From assembly GCA_036971615.1 (NCBI GenBank), contig JAYKKR010000007.1, forward strand, positions 1,674,001-1,738,000: a stretch of 64,000 nucleotides of DNA. The letters are read 5' to 3'. Origin of the DNA: Amyloporia xantha. Taxonomy: Eukaryota; Basidiomycota; Agaricomycetes; Polyporales; Adustoporiaceae. Below are positions 13,012 through 23,973 of this stretch, piece by piece. Position numbers and translations under genes: made by a program. The notes beneath the pieces were generated by a model. It made no database searches. It was not told the origin of the DNA and worked only from the letters and a program-made list of their open reading frames with translations. Numbering within the stretch: the stretch's first letter is position 1; each line of letters opens with the position of its first letter.

Positions 13012-13860
13012 TTAATTTTCTCAACCAATATTATTCCAGTGATTGATTACAATTTTGTCCTTCTAAATCAATATTATTCCATTGATTACTTGAGAAGGAA
13101 AGAATTTGTAATCAAAGTGATCAAAGCATTTACAGTCCAAGCAATCAAAGGGGTAATATTGATTGAGAAAGAATAATATTGATTGAGAAAGAAAGAATTT
13201 GTAATCAAAGTGATCAAAGTGATAGTATTGGTTTGGGAAGAGAGCTTATAATCAAGTTAATCAATGGAATAATATTGATTGAGGAAGAGAACTTACAATC
13301 AGGGTGATCAACGGAATAATATTGGTTTAGGAAGAGGGATGACAATCAAAGTAACCAATGGAATAATATTGATTGAGAAAGAGAAGAAAATCAGAGCAAC
13401 AATATTGATTGAGGAAGAGTATTTACAATCAAAGGAATCAAAGAAATAATATTGATTGAGAAAGAAACAATTTATAATCAAAGTGACCAAAGCAATAATA
13501 TTGGTTTAGGAAGAGGAATTACAATCAAAGTAATCAATGGAATAATATTGATTGAGAAAAAATAAGAAAATCAAAGTAATCAAAGCAATAATATTGATTG
13601 AGAAAGAGAAGAAAATCAAAGCAATAACACTGACTGAGGAAGAGAATTTATAATCAAAGCAATAATATTGGTATAGGAAGAGAGTTTATAATCAAAGGAA
13701 ATCAATTGAATAATATTGATTGAGAAAGACAAGAAAATCAAACTAATCAATGAGATGATATTGATTGACAAAGAGAGAATTTATAATCAAAGTAATCAAA
13801 GAAATAATATTGATTTAATTGTAAATTCTCTTCCTCAATCAATATTATTGCTTTGATACC
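12720..13860. repeat. AT-rich mirror-image minisatellite core
   Basis: About two dozen imperfect units of roughly 36-49 bp fill this stretch. In the right half the unit reads AATAATATTGATTGAG, then AAGAG, then an A/T-rich spacer and ATCAAAG with ATCAA. In the left half the same unit is on the opposite strand, so the array is head-to-head and turns over near 13090. Variant units (TTGGTTTAGG for TTGATTGAG) alternate with the main type, hinting at a higher-order pattern. Confidence 0.85.
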
Positions 13861-14733
13861 TTTGATTATAGATTCTTTATTTGTCAATCAATCTTCTATT
13901 ATTGATTGCCTTGATTTTCTTGGCTTTAGACCCTTTCTATCTCAATCCATGTTATATCATTGGTTGCCTTCATTTTCTTGGTGAATGTTTTATATTGTCA
14001 TCAATTGCATTATGTTTTGAAGGTGTCCACAGCAGATATCACCATGGTGCTGACATTTACACCTGAATAACATCCTGATCCAGATATTCAATGATCTTCT
14101 CATGATACTGATGGTATCACACTGGTATCATCTTGATCAAATACTGTGATCATTCAAAAAATAGTTTTGATGATTTCATAATATGACCCTTGTGTGGCCT
14201 CGAGTCTTATTCAAGCTTCATTTTATATTCCCAACCTGTGAGGCCACAAAGTAGCCAATGGTCACATCCATCGGCATATACTAAGCCCATTGTGTTCTCA
14301 TACATTATTTGTTCACAATGTTCTACACATGAATCCATTAGTCTCATAGACAATTACATGCTGAAATCATTTTGAATGTGGTTGCTATGATATCAAATTA
14401 AATCCAGCAGAAACATGTTCATCTCTATGATAGTCATATTTACTTTGAGAACAAAGTTATCTCACAATGTGGCAATGAGACACATTGTGATCACATTCAA
14501 AATGATACCAGAATGAGTCCAGCTTTTGATCTGTAGGCACATTACCCTCACACAAAGAATGTGGTTCACAATAATGGCTCACTATATCACATCAGTCATA
14601 TTTTGGTCCAATTTGGACTGTTATCAAGTTTTGTCTCGTATGAAACCATCCGCATCTATGTGGTCTTATTTTGACACTGTCCACAATGATACCCGGATGT
14701 TACCGCTGGTATCACAGGGACATGTCCCCAGTG
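13567..14733 (-). repeat. Right inverted-repeat arm
   Basis: This is the reverse complement of the left arm. The arm pair is symmetric about position 13289, and the symmetry sum shifts by one base between the two indels, which is how they were located. Confidence 0.9.
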
Positions 14734-14736
14734 ACT
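14734..14736. repeat. Target site duplication ACT, right copy
   Basis: ACT directly follows the CCCCAGTG end and matches the copy at 11842-11844. Confidence 0.65.
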
Positions 14737-15963
14737 CTGTCTGACGTCAATAAGCAACTGCGGATCAAAGTCGGTGGGTGCTCTTTCAGTTGGCTCTTCA
14801 ACTCACCCGATGATAGACCGGATTGCACTTAGTAGATCGCAGTCTCGAGGAGACCACACTGACGGATGCTATAGCATCCAATCCCTTCCAAACCTCGACT
14901 TGGTGCGTCCTTTGACTGCTCCCTCTGGATATGAGAGTGGAGCCGTTGACGACGTACTTATTCTCTGACGACTGGCGTTGACCCGAATTCTGTACCTACT
15001 AAGGCAGACCTATCTGAGATTCCCTCTACAAGCGAGTCTCGCAAAGCAGCCCCATCAATATCATCAGCTCAAAGGCAGCCTCAAATCGGTACCCCTGACA
15101 TGGTGCAAGTCTTCCAATCTAGTTCCATCGTCCACTAACCCTTTACCCGCCCTGCGGATTTAGCAAGAATCAGGTTGTCGTAAGCTCATGACTCTTACTG
15201 CACCCCTCACAGCCAAGAGATTGGTGGGTGTTGCATGGTATTGGTGTTCTGTCGTCGACATGTACGGCAGTTTGTCGCCGCCGTGCTGTCAAACTGAGAC
15301 AGCGAGGGTGTTCAGCAAGCCAGGCAACCCAAAGGTGATGCATATAATGAACCCTGATACTGACCACAGCCTCTCAGGAAGATGTTGCTGGCAGTGCTAC
15401 AACTTCTTCGCCACGGTATAGGAGACCGACGTGGAAAACTACCAGGCAACAGCCACCATCGAGTGTGAAATTTCTCAAATTGACCGTTGGCCGCTTGCAC
15501 AAAACAAAGACCCTCACTGCAAAGCTGGAATAGGGAAAACGTCAAGAGTACATACACGGGCAGCCAGCGCACTGAAGATGACTATTAGCGGACGCTGCAG
15601 CTAAGAAAAGCACAAGAAAGTTCTGCGACAGTCCAATTAGATAAATAGCAAAAACAGATGACTGGTGTAAGAAAAGTGCGGTAGCAAACAAGCAGTATTG
15701 ATACGACCGACAACGACAGCGTACAGTCTCTGCCACGCACCTGAGAAGCACGGACGTAAACCTCATCCATCTTCCATTTAGAGGCATTTTGTAATCTACC
15801 GAATTGACCATGCCATCTCCACCTGTGAAGGAGCCCAAGTAACGAAAGAAATAAAAAAGCGGAATGACATCGTTTTAGTTCTGGTATCTAGGTGTCATCG
15901 AAGGTAGCCCTCAAGCGCAACATCGACCGACGACGAACGAACGATGTAAAATGTCTTGCACAA
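14737..15963. other. Intergenic, no firm gene
   Basis: Short frames occur on both strands. On the minus strand at 15312-15838 two overlapping hydrophobic frames could be joined by a very short intron into a small, possibly secreted Cys-rich protein, but the splice sites and start are not convincing. The right end is the 3' flank of the mucin gene. Confidence 0.4.
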
Positions 15964-18900
15964 CTACCAGTTCATAGAGTTCTCTCTCAAGATAGGGGTG
16001 GAGATCATCCCGGGCATGACCGGCCTGCGCTCTCTCATTCCCTCCGGGCTCATGTGCGCATCGTAAGTAGCAGCGGCATCCGCGACGTCCGAAAATCCGC
16101 GCAACGAGTCGGCAGCATAGTAGAAGCTCCTTCTGCGCTGTCCTCCCAGACTGTCGCGGTCGAACTCCTGGCCATCCGGACGAGCACCATCGAAGTCGTT
16201 ACCGCCAGCAGGTTCGGCCAGGCGTTGATGGGCGAGCTCCCTGCGCTGCTTGATAGCACGCACGACAAGGAATGCAAGCACAATTAGAGTAATCGCGCCA
16301 AGGGAGGAGACGACACCAATGATAGCGTCCTCCCGAGTTTTCGAGGCCGATGAGGAACCTGACGTAGTACTGTCCGTAGATGCACCGCCGCCGCCTCCGC
16401 CTCCGCCTCCACCACTTGAGTTCGGAGCAGGGACTGAGTCGACAGAAAACGAAGGATCCACCTGCGCTGCCAACTCTTGCAATGTAGAACTTAAACCAGG
16501 ATCGGTGTAAAAGGATGAACTTTGATCCTTGAGTTCTACCGCCAGATTGTTCACTTGGGAAGACGGAATGTAGGCGTGCCATTCCGTCAGTAAATCCTGA
16601 GGCCCCTGGTATGACGCAGGCACGAACATCTCCAGGTCGTAGTTCAAAACGTCCGACTCTAAGAAGTCAAATTAAGATAGGTCAGCAAAACTGTCCTCTG
16701 CGCATATAAGGATGCCTGGTCCTACCAGAGATATTGAGAGCCGTAGCGACAATTTGAGGCATCCAATAGAAGATCTGACCTGACGACTGCGTGTCGTTCG
16801 CCACAGTCACCCAGTTCAAGCTATCCTTAAACAAAATAGTGATGAACGTGTAATCCTTCGGCACTTGATCAGGTTGGACACCGCCACTGAACACTATTTG
16901 ACTAGGAAGTGTAGGAGGGATGTACGGCTGAGAGGGGCTAGCTGTCGCAGACGCACTGGCGCTCTGAATTGAGAAACTCGACGTAGGTTGATCAGGATTA
17001 GTGATTGTCGTTGTTGCCGATGCCGACGAGCTTGTCGTAGGTGATGCAAGAATGAGCGTGGAGACCGTCACGAACTGGGCCGAACTTGAAGACGAGGGTG
17101 TTGACACGGTTGCAGACGACGACACGATAGTAGTCAGCGAGAATGAAGCGGAGCTCGAGCTTGACAACGTCGATGGGAACGAGATGATGATAGAGCTATT
17201 TGCGCTGCTACTAGCGAGGGATGAACTCGAGCTTGCAATGCTGGTGGCTGAGAGCGAGGACAGCGATGTGGTTGTGTTCACACTGGGATGGCACATTAGT
17301 AGAGACAATCAGGGAAAGGAGAAAATGCATACCCAGTTGTAGGAACTGTGATTGTCGTCCCATTACCACTAAGAATGTAAATGCAGTCAGATCAAGAAGT
17401 TAATACGATTACCGGCCAAACTCACCTAATAGTTGTTGTCCCATTGACAGAGGTAGGCTGGCTCGCGGGAGCACTGGTCGTCCCGTTGAATGAAGTAGGC
17501 TGACTCAAGGGAGCGCTTGTTGTCCCGTTGACAGAGGTAGGCAGGCTCGAGGGAGCGCTTGTTGTCCCATTCACACCAGAACTGGTGGTCCCAGGAACTG
17601 ATGATGTCGGTACTGAACTGGGTACGCTCGTCTGATTGCCTGCTGCACTAGACCCACTAGTAGGTACAGAAACTGCCGAACTGCTGCTGAAGGAAGTCAC
17701 GCCCGAGCTGGATGTGGGCAATGACGAACTTCCGCTACCAGGGAGTGAGCTCGAGAGAGAACCCGAGGTAGACGCGCTCCCGCTGACCGAAGACGCCGAA
17801 GGCAAACTGGACGGTGTGGCACTGGCCGAGGAGGAATCTCCAATGGAGAGCGATATCGATATTGGGAGACCGGACGCAGACGATGTAACGGAGGACGGAG
17901 ACGAAGTGGACGATGGCGTAGAGCTCACAGGCTCGGTTGCAGAAGAAGACGCAGAGCCACTTGCCGGTGCGCTAGCGGTGCCCGAAGAGGACAAGGACGA
18001 AGCAGTAGCACTCGCCGAACTCGCCGGTGACGACGGTGCAGAGGAAGGTATGTCAGAGCTTGAACCACTGAAAATACTTGACTGCGTAGGGATTGCACTC
18101 GTACTTGGAGTCGCTGTGCTGGAGCTCGTACCCGGCAGACATATTCCCAGGATGTCGATGTCACAACTTTGGGTAGACGAAGCACTGACAGACGAAGAGG
18201 CGCTCCCGGAGCTCGGGCTGCTCGATACCGGAGTCTGCGTCGAGCTGACATCGGAGGATGAGATTGTCGCCGAAGTAGACGACGCACCGCTGCTGCTATC
18301 ACTTGTAGCTCCGCTAGCAGTGAGAGACGACGACACGGTAGTGGCACTCGAGCTCTGTAGAGAACTCGAGGAACTGTCACTCGAGGAACTGCCCGAGGAA
18401 GACGACAATGCCGATGAAAGAGAGGACGAAGGCGGCAACGAGGACGAGGGCGACGACAACGACGAAGACGGTGACGAGGATGGTGGCGAAGACGAGGATG
18501 AAGACGAAGCACTGCCCGACGACGAGGTCGCGAGAGAGGAGGCAGTGGACGATCCACTGCTGGTCACCGATGAGGAGGAGCTGCTAAACGAGCTTGAACT
18601 CGAACTAGAAATCGCGCTCGACGTGGGCGAGCTGGGGATCTCCGTCGAGGCAGCGGGGACCATCGCAGTTGTACCATGGAAAGGGCTCGAGTTTGGGTTC
18701 GAAATGGCAGTACCAACGTCGGAAAGGCCACTGCCTAGGCCAGACACATCGCCACCAACGCCTTGAACGACACCGCCTAAATCACCGACTGTACCACCTA
18801 TGAGGGAAACAGCATCAACGAAAGTTGGGACAGAAACCAGGCAGCGGATGAAAACAAGGAAATCATTGTGCTGCAGTGGCTACCAAAACAGTGTATGCTA

Positions 18901-19677
18901 TTGCGCGGACTTGACATGTAGCTGGTCAGAACTGCATACATAAGCGCCCGTCGGCCCATTTACAACTGGAGAAGAATCCTGCAGCCAAGATCTCTCCAAG
19001 TAGGTTGAGCGTGACAGAGAACAAGTAATTGTCTAAAAATTCCCAAGTTCGACGCGCCCCATGACAGCAAGCTCAGCGAAGGCAGCATGATTCCAGGTCG
19101 CGATCTCGCCCGCATGAGAACACACAGACCACACGAAACTATGGGTGGGGAACTGTAGTAGTTGCCCAGGAAACCCACTCCAGACAAAGGCACGAACACC
19201 AGTGGCAGGACAGCATTGGCGGGGCGATATCGCCACCCGTTCCCAGGCGTACACAGTACGCCGCTCATGCGTAATTCCTTGAGCGAATCTGCGAAAAGAC
19301 TGCCCTTGGATAAAAACCAGGGAAGTATGCACTAGCTCTGAGAACCAGGTTACTTGGACGCCGTGTTCCCAGACGTAGCTCAGCCCTCGCATTCGTCCAG
19401 GTATGGCACGCCACAGACTGCCGCCATTGCGCAGCACGATCGACACAAACAAGCGCAGGTTAAAGAGCAAAGACTCACCAAGCAGACTGCCCACCGGGTC
19501 ATCGCCATCTCTACCCTGAATCACGTCTGAGATCCTGTTCTGAATCTTGCGGAGCAACGAGCGGCGGGCATGAGAGGACGTGAACGACGAGTGAGTAAAG
19601 GCATGAGCTGAAGAGAGCTGCAGGACGAAAGCAAGAAAGAAGACCGTGAAGAGAAGATGACGGGAAACGGAAAACAT
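15964..19677 (-). CDS. Msb2-like signalling mucin
   Basis: This is a plasma-membrane osmosensor or surface sensor feeding the Cdc42-MAP kinase pathways, by analogy with yeast and Ustilago Msb2. Exon 1 (19677) encodes a signal peptide (RHLLFTVFFLAFVLQLSSAHA). After an intron come Gly-rich sequence and a mucin domain of more than 500 residues, mostly Ser with Thr, Ala and Pro, coded by about 18747-17422 and 17308-16900. Next is the folded extracellular region typical of Msb2: FITILFKDSLNWVTVAND, QIFYWMPQIVATALNIS, then across a 67-nt intron (16659-16725) ESDVLNYDLEMFVP. A run of ten Gly, a single membrane helix (IIGVVSSLGAITLIVLAFLVV) and a cytoplasmic tail of about 95 residues follow, with the stop at 15964. 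The order of parts and the lack of disruption argue for a working gene. The first intron, up to about 670 bp if no exon was missed, is unusually long here, so an exon near 18960-19480 may be missing from my model. Confidence 0.85.
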
Positions 19678-20457
19678 GAGAACTGCGCTTGGTTACGGGG
19701 CGAAACGGTGAGTAATGCGAGGTTGCTATGCTGCAGGCGAGCGAGGACGGCGCGACACAGCGAGGAGGGTGTCCGCCAAAGAAAAGGAACGTGGTGCTGC
19801 TATGGTGGGCAGAGTCGAAGGCGAAGGGGGGCGAGGCCTGCGAGGGTGAGGAATAAGTTATGGCGAGTATGATGGCGGAGACCTTTGTTCTTATTTTGTT
19901 CCGCGTGGTCGACGTCTGTCTGTGTGACCGACTCCGTCCTCCCCCTTGATAAATCTTTTACCCCTACCAAACTCCCAGCTGCCAAGGGCTATAAATCGCT
20001 AATACTATGCAGTTCGCCTGCGGGATCTGCCCTATGGTCGTAATTGAAATGAAAGGATGAGGGAATGAGTGGCTGCTTGGCTGCTTTTCAGTGCGAGACC
20101 TAGGCCTGAAACAGCGCCACTGCAATTGACTGCAATGCTGTGCAAAAGTTCCCGCAATTATGTAGCATCATTTCATCTGTCTACCACTCTACGTAAGATG
20201 TAATACATCTGCCACCTTCAATTCTTGCGCAGCTCAATGACATGAATTTAGACTTCCTATATCCATACAAGGGCCCGCAGGAGACGTTCGTTCAGTGCGA
20301 GAAGGCATATCTTGCATCATAGGTAAATACGGGGTACGCATACATGACATGATCAGGCCGACAACATGCAATGCGAAGATGAACAGCGCCGCAACGCGAA
20401 CGTGTGAGAATAAGGCGGTATGGGTAGACAGGGAAGGCAATCATTATAACTGCAGAA
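19678..20457. other. Intergenic between mucin and ribosomal gene
   Basis: This contains the promoter region of the mucin gene on the left and the 3' flank of the uL23 gene on the right. No other feature was recognised. Confidence 0.5.
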
Positions 20458-21155
20458 TTAGATGAAGCCAATCTGAACATCCAACTATTAACGTATGGCA
20501 CTTTCAAAGATGCGAGAACAACAAACCTTGTTCGCCACATCCAGTGCGTCGTGGTCCGCTGTCAGTCGTACGTACGCCTTTTTCTTGCCATCGGGGCTGT
20601 ATTGCGCATTAGTACATGAGGCAGAGGCAGAGCCAGTACTGCAGGCTGAACATACCGAATGAGGGTGTTGATTTTCGCTGCCTGGACATCGTACAGCTTC
20701 TTCACTGCGTCCTTGATTTGACGCTTGTTCGACTTGATGTCAACGATGAACACAAGTGTGTTGTGCTCCTCGATCTTCTTCATTGCCGACTCCGTGTTCA
20801 GTGGCCTTGACTCCCAGTCAATATCCACGATGACACTTGTAAGAGCGCACAGTGTACGATACTCACGATACAATCGTCCTGAACTGGTCCATCCGTGGCG
20901 TATGCGGGATCGACTTGCGCGGGTACTTGGGGTCACGGGCAAGGCGGAGTGTCTTGGGGCGGCGGAAGGAGACGGAGTAGCGCACTTTGCGCGCGACGTG
21001 TGAGTTCGTGCCAGTGTGCGCGGCCTTCTTTGCGGCCTTGGCCTTCGCATCCTTGGCCGACGCTGCAAAGTCTGTTGGTATCGTAACTGATTAAAAGCAA
21101 TATTGAGCATACCCTTGGTCGACTCCTTGCGTTTCGTGCTCTTCGTGGGGGCCAT
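20458..21155 (-). CDS. RPL25: 60S ribosomal protein uL23 (L25/L23a)
   Basis: This large-subunit protein sits at the polypeptide exit and binds the signal recognition particle and nascent-chain factors. The start [11 protein letters not shown] is at 21155. The lysine- and alanine-rich eukaryotic extension ([12 protein letters not shown], from the exon near 21070) is followed by [19 protein letters not shown] sequence and [16 protein letters not shown]. The conserved core is [20 protein letters not shown], then [19 protein letters not shown] and [20 protein letters not shown]. The final short exon adds IGFI and the stop at 20458, after an intron ending at 20473. These sequences are diagnostic of uL23. 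Several short introns interrupt the gene, as is usual for ribosomal genes in basidiomycetes. Confidence 0.95.
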
Positions 21156-22149
21156 GGATAATAACTAGTCTGAGGGAAGAGGAAATGCAGTCAATAAATC
21201 TGGTCGGAACAGGTGTTAAGTTGTCAAGGAGCTGGGTCAAGAACAAGTGTCGCAAGGTGTGAGAACCAAGGCGAGAACACAGGGAAAGGCTTCGTTGCGC
21301 ATCTCTCTTCTCGCAAGCTCGTCCCTCCTTCTCGTCAATCGAGTTGGCGGTCCTGCAAGTAGAGTCTTCGCCCAGCGTCATCCTCACACCGCAATCGTAA
21401 TCCAACCAGAACCCGCCCAATCCAGCCTCTGTACCCACAACATTCCACCCGAAACTATCCCAGCAGCATCACCACACCAGACAGTGACACCTCCAAGCGA
21501 AACAGCAGCTAGAGAATGCTCACCTTGATGAATGCCGCCCTGTGTTGTGTGGATGGTTGAGGATCGAGGAGATTTTGCCGTATCCGGGACTTGCCGAGTC
21601 GGGCAAGTGAGTAAGCGCCGGAGACCGAGGCCGTTCAATTCAATCCTCACTTGACCTCTCCGCCGTTTCCACTCTTCTACTTATTCTTCGTTGCGATTTG
21701 AAACGACTTTGCTTTGGCTTGTGGACTTTAGAATTGAGCCTGTCCGACTGTATGGGCACCCGAGGGAATTCTCAGCTCATGTGCAATCTTGCTCCATGAG
21801 CACCCTCACTCATGTGCCGTGGAACGTGCAAAGCTAAGCCTTAATGCCGATGTACACTTACCTGGTCAGGGCACAACACTACTTGCTATCATACGCTCCT
21901 CAATATAAGGAGACGACGCTAAACCTAGGCTCTCAAGTCAGGGAGGCGTTTACCAGGAGTGGTCTGATGACGTCGTAAGCATTTGTCCACCCGATGTCAA
22001 CCTAAGACGCCGCGCAGGCTCCTATACTGTGTCTGAACGAGTATAAGAGGCTGCGGGTACGGCTAGATGGCGTTATCCCCAGCTAGCCCTGCCACTGTCA
22101 ACACCAGTTTGTGTCTGCATCGTAGCCCTATTAATTTTCTTCCTCAAAC
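21156..22149. promoter_or_regulatory. Shared divergent upstream region of uL23 and Dug3-like genes
   Basis: About 990 bp separate two divergent starts (21155 on minus, 22150 on plus), so both promoters must lie here. Short frames are present but uninformative. I could not identify a specific factor site with confidence. Confidence 0.5.
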
Positions 22150-23232
22150 ATGTGTCGCTGGTTCGCCTACTTGTCCCCTTCAGAGCCGTGCTTGCTAGAG
22201 GATGTCCTTATCGTACCCGCCCACGCGCTGTCGAAGCAAGTGCATGACCGTTACTTGCCATACCTCTCTCACTATGAACCGGACGCTACCAAGCAGCAGA
22301 CGAAGGCCGAGTTGGCTCTTCGCAACAGTCCCTACGACATGGATGGCCTCGGAATGGGATGGTACGGAACTGTGCCTTCGTAATGACCAGAAAATTTTGA
22401 CTTACATGTTATTTTCAGGTATTCTGACACCCGCGCCGAATACGGAGAATGCGATGGCCCCCACGCTGCGCTCTACAAAGTTCTGCGCCAGCCCCTCTCC
22501 GATCCCATATTCCAGTCCATCTGCGGTAACACGTCCACGAAAGCCGTCTTTGCACACATTCGTGCTGCCAGCGGCGACACTGCGGTCACCGAGTACAATT
22601 GCCACCCCTTCCAGTTCGGGCGTTGGCTCTTCATGCACAATGGGTCTGTCGCGCACTTCGATGCGATCCGGCGCGAGCTGGCTATGGTGATTTCGGACGA
22701 GGCCCTGCAGCTTGTCAAAGGCACGACGGACTCGGAACACCTTGCCGCGCTATTCTTCACGTATCTGGAACAGAGCAGGGGTGCTGCAGCGTGGGAGACG
22801 TCCCATCCCCTTGAGGATGTCAAGGTCGCGCTTGAGCAGGCGATTGCAAAAATCATCGAGGTCCAGAAAAAGGTGTTGGGCGAATCAGGCGCGGGACTCG
22901 ATGCGTCTAGTCTGAATTGCGCCGTGACAGATGGCACTCAGCTCCTAGCCATCCGCTTTCGTAATCATCCGACCGAACACCCTCCGTCACTGTATTGGTC
23001 AAATAAAGCCGGCGTAACGCTCAACCGCAAGTATCCTGGTCATCCGGATGGCGCTACGGATGGTCAGAGCGGAGCTCTCAAAGATGAAAGTGAACATGGG
23101 GCCCATGTCATTGTGGCCAGCGAGCCAACCACGTACAAGGAGCATGAGTGGGAGTTGATCAGGAAGAATGAATGTGTGATGGTAGGTCCGGACATGGTAG
23201 TGAAACAGGTGCCGGTGAAAGTGTCCTTTTGA
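22150..23232 (+). CDS. DUG3: Class II glutamine amidotransferase, Dug3-like
   Basis: This is a probable cytosolic gamma-glutamyl-cleaving subunit of the alternative glutathione degradation complex (Dug2-Dug3). The protein starts MCRWFAYLSP; Cys2 is the N-terminal nucleophile of class II amidotransferases and fixes the start. Exon 1 ends in MGWYGTVP. A short intron (about 22380-22419, GTAATG to TTCAG) leads to YSDTRAEYGECDGPHAALYK. The family landmarks follow: KAVFAHIRAASGDTAV, NCHPFQFGRWLFMHNGSVAHF and KGTTDSEHLAALFF. The C-terminal part includes LNCAVTDGTQLLAIRFRNH and ends VKQVPVKVSF. The total is about 345 residues, near the family length. All the expected residues are present. A partner Dug2 gene is not in the window. 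Confidence 0.92.
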
Positions 23233-23973
23233 AGGCACTTTGAACGAGAGCTTCCTCCAATTTCTTTTGATGCCTCATCGCTGTTATTTTAGGTGTACTG
23301 CTGCAGATGAAGTGTCCATGTTGTATCTGTCCTGGATTCACTCGTTGTAACGTTGGTAGTGTCGTCAACTCCACTTGTGTCACTCGTCTAAATATCGCTC
23401 TGCCTCTGGAAAGCTGCAGCTGATAAAATAAGACTCGCCCCAGCAAGGACAGCCGAATGTGTTGTGTAGCAAGCATCATCTTCTGGAGAATGATATACCG
23501 CAACCAACGCTGCAATTCCTGCTCTAATGTGTATCGTCGACGCAATTTCTTGCTACCTACATTATAATGTAAGTCCGTACAGCTAGACGCTCCGATTGTT
23601 CCGAAATACTACATCCGCCGAGCCGGAGCGCGCAAACGCGACTTTGACGGATCCGCGGACTTTGTTGCCACTCTTCAGAAATAAACGCAGTCAATGGACA
23701 CAGACAGACCGGCCAAGCATCTTTCAAAGACTCTCATCACGCTTGAATAGTGCGTTCCTTCTCGTGTCCTTCACACAGAAGGTTTCTCACAGTAGGTATG
23801 ATCAATGAGTAATTTTCTTTCCAAGTCAACCATACTTACAGCACTGTTCCGGAGCAATCTAAAGCGCAGTGATTTGATGAGGGTCTAGGCCGCAGAGTTA
23901 AGGTTATAAGCAGGACAGTCTGTACCATGTGAAGCCTCCTATCAGCGACCCTTACAATCCCTGGGTGGCCCTC
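23233..23973. other. Intergenic, no gene seen
   Basis: This is the 3' flank of the amidotransferase gene and the upstream region of the first acetyltransferase. A minus-strand frame at 23159-23545 overlaps the amidotransferase 3' end and has no recognisable content. Confidence 0.5.

Larger units (their letters stand above)
11845..14733. mobile_element. Fold-back, non-autonomous CACTA-like DNA element
   Basis: This is a 2889-bp insertion. It begins CACTGGGGACATGTCCC and ends with the reverse complement of the same sequence, flanked by ACT on both sides. The two arms (11845-13011 and 13567-14733) are each 1167 bp and read as reverse complements with only two single-base indels that I could find. 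Between them are about 555 bp of AT-rich repeats. Open frames of about 60-70 codons occur as mirror-image pairs inside the arms, but they are only by-products of the inverted repeat. There is no transposase, integrase or reverse transcriptase, so movement would need an enzyme from elsewhere. CACTG ends plus a 3-bp duplication point to the CACTA/EnSpm (CMC) superfamily by established criteria; assignment without a transposase remains inference. The near identity of the arms suggests recent insertion or conversion between arms. Confidence 0.85.

Noticed and set aside
12513..14066. Identical 61-codon frames at 12513-12698 (-) and 13881-14066 (+)
   Set aside because: They are the same sequence in the two inverted arms. 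The hydrophobic product has no recognisable domain, and the duplication says nothing about coding.
17636..18766. A 376-codon acidic open frame on the plus strand
   Set aside because: It is the antisense of the Ser-rich mucin exon. Ser codons read backwards give Glu, Asp, Ala and Gly, so a long antisense frame is expected.
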